64,000 nucleotides of DNA from Burkholderiales bacterium (GTDB lineage: Bacteria > Pseudomonadota > Gammaproteobacteria > Burkholderiales > Casimicrobiaceae). The translations under genes and the position numbers were made by a program. The notes under the pieces were generated by a model. The model saw only the letters and a list, made by a program, of their open reading frames with translations. It did not search any database and was not told the DNA's origin. The DNA is taken from NCBI GenBank assembly GCA_025354165.1, contig JANXNI010000083.1:1-64000 (forward strand). The letters are read 5' to 3'. This document shows, one piece after another, positions 63,955 through 64,000 of the stretch; position 1 is the stretch's first letter; each line of letters starts with the position of its first letter.

Positions 63955-64000
63955 ATGACCTCCTTTCCCGATCCCCGAGAAGCGCGTCCTGCCGCAGTAC
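63955..64000 (+). CDS. Start of an unidentified gene, cut by the window end
   Basis: An ATG at 63955 opens a frame that reads TSFPDPREARPAAV and continues beyond the last base. It is divergent from the FAD oxidase gene 100 bp away. Only 15 residues are visible, so no identity is claimed. A longer frame from ATG 63841 is open too. Confidence 0.3.
   Translation, partial: MTSFPDPREARPAAV

Overview
The window reads as chromosomal DNA of a Gram-negative betaproteobacterium, most likely of the order Burkholderiales. The evidence is the gene families and their order: a Bug/TctC periplasmic receptor beside a TctD/TctE-type two-component pair, a TRAP transporter, aroQ-accB-accC-prmA followed by a DUF3426 zinc-ribbon gene, a DUF3460 gene, and QueE with the CX14CX2C cysteine spacing described for a Burkholderia enzyme. 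No rRNA, tRNA, prophage, transposase gene or CRISPR array was seen. Genus and species cannot be fixed from the sequence alone.

Layout. 1-5.3 kb: the 5' part of a histone-deacetylase-like hydrolase, a small membrane PH-like protein and a fused HyuA-HyuB 5-oxoprolinase/hydantoinase. 5.3-8.2 kb: a DctMQP TRAP transporter in the same direction, probably importing that enzyme's substrate. 8.5-11.8 kb: xerD, ybaK, a PP2C phosphatase and an FHA protein. 11.9-17.9 kb: an MHS-type MFS carrier with a 51-residue coupled membrane protein, a TctE/TctD-like two-component pair, and a divergent TctC receptor plus class II aldolase. 17.9-25.8 kb: tcdA, a THUMP-domain RNA methyltransferase, queD-queE-queC, hemJ, a hydrolase, VanZ and DUF3426 proteins. 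25.8-31.9 kb: prmA-accC-accB-aroQ, a TlpA-like thioredoxin with a free-standing DsbD N-terminal domain, fxsA and lgt. 32-38.7 kb: ilvD, two small secreted proteins, pyk, coaBC and a decayed toxin-antitoxin locus. 38.7-45.9 kb: an EamA carrier and a tightly packed operon birA-coaX-SPOR-GNAT-GMC oxidoreductase-osmC-transhydrogenase. 46-53.1 kb: an acyl-CoA ligase followed by a complete branched-chain-type ABC importer (LivG-H-M-K-F). 53.2-56.7 kb: envelope proteins, including an OmpA-domain protein and a TPM-domain protein. 57-63.9 kb: a homoprotocatechuate-type meta-cleavage operon (FAD-linked oxidase, HpaE, HpaD, FAH-family isomerase/decarboxylase, HpaH) ending in a PanE-like reductase.

Themes. 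Three catabolic transport-plus-enzyme units (TRAP/oxoprolinase, Tct/aldolase, Liv/acyl-CoA ligase) suggest a heterotroph that scavenges organic acids and aromatics. CoA and biotin functions recur (coaBC, coaX, a PanE-like reductase, birA, accBC).

The most unusual content is in the gaps between genes. Nearly every gap over 150 bp holds a repeat. Family A is an uncommon imperfect palindrome, 119-121 bp in all seven copies, with nested inverted repeats and arm changes that look compensatory. Family B is a MITE-like 153-155 bp element with about 26 bp terminal inverted repeats, in two copies that each abut a gene start. Family C is a GC-rich REP-like hairpin in four copies, one of them in frame inside the oxoprolinase gene. 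A separate 106 bp unit with 20 bp perfect inverted repeats fills the queE-queD gap and places the queD ribosome-binding site inside a stem.
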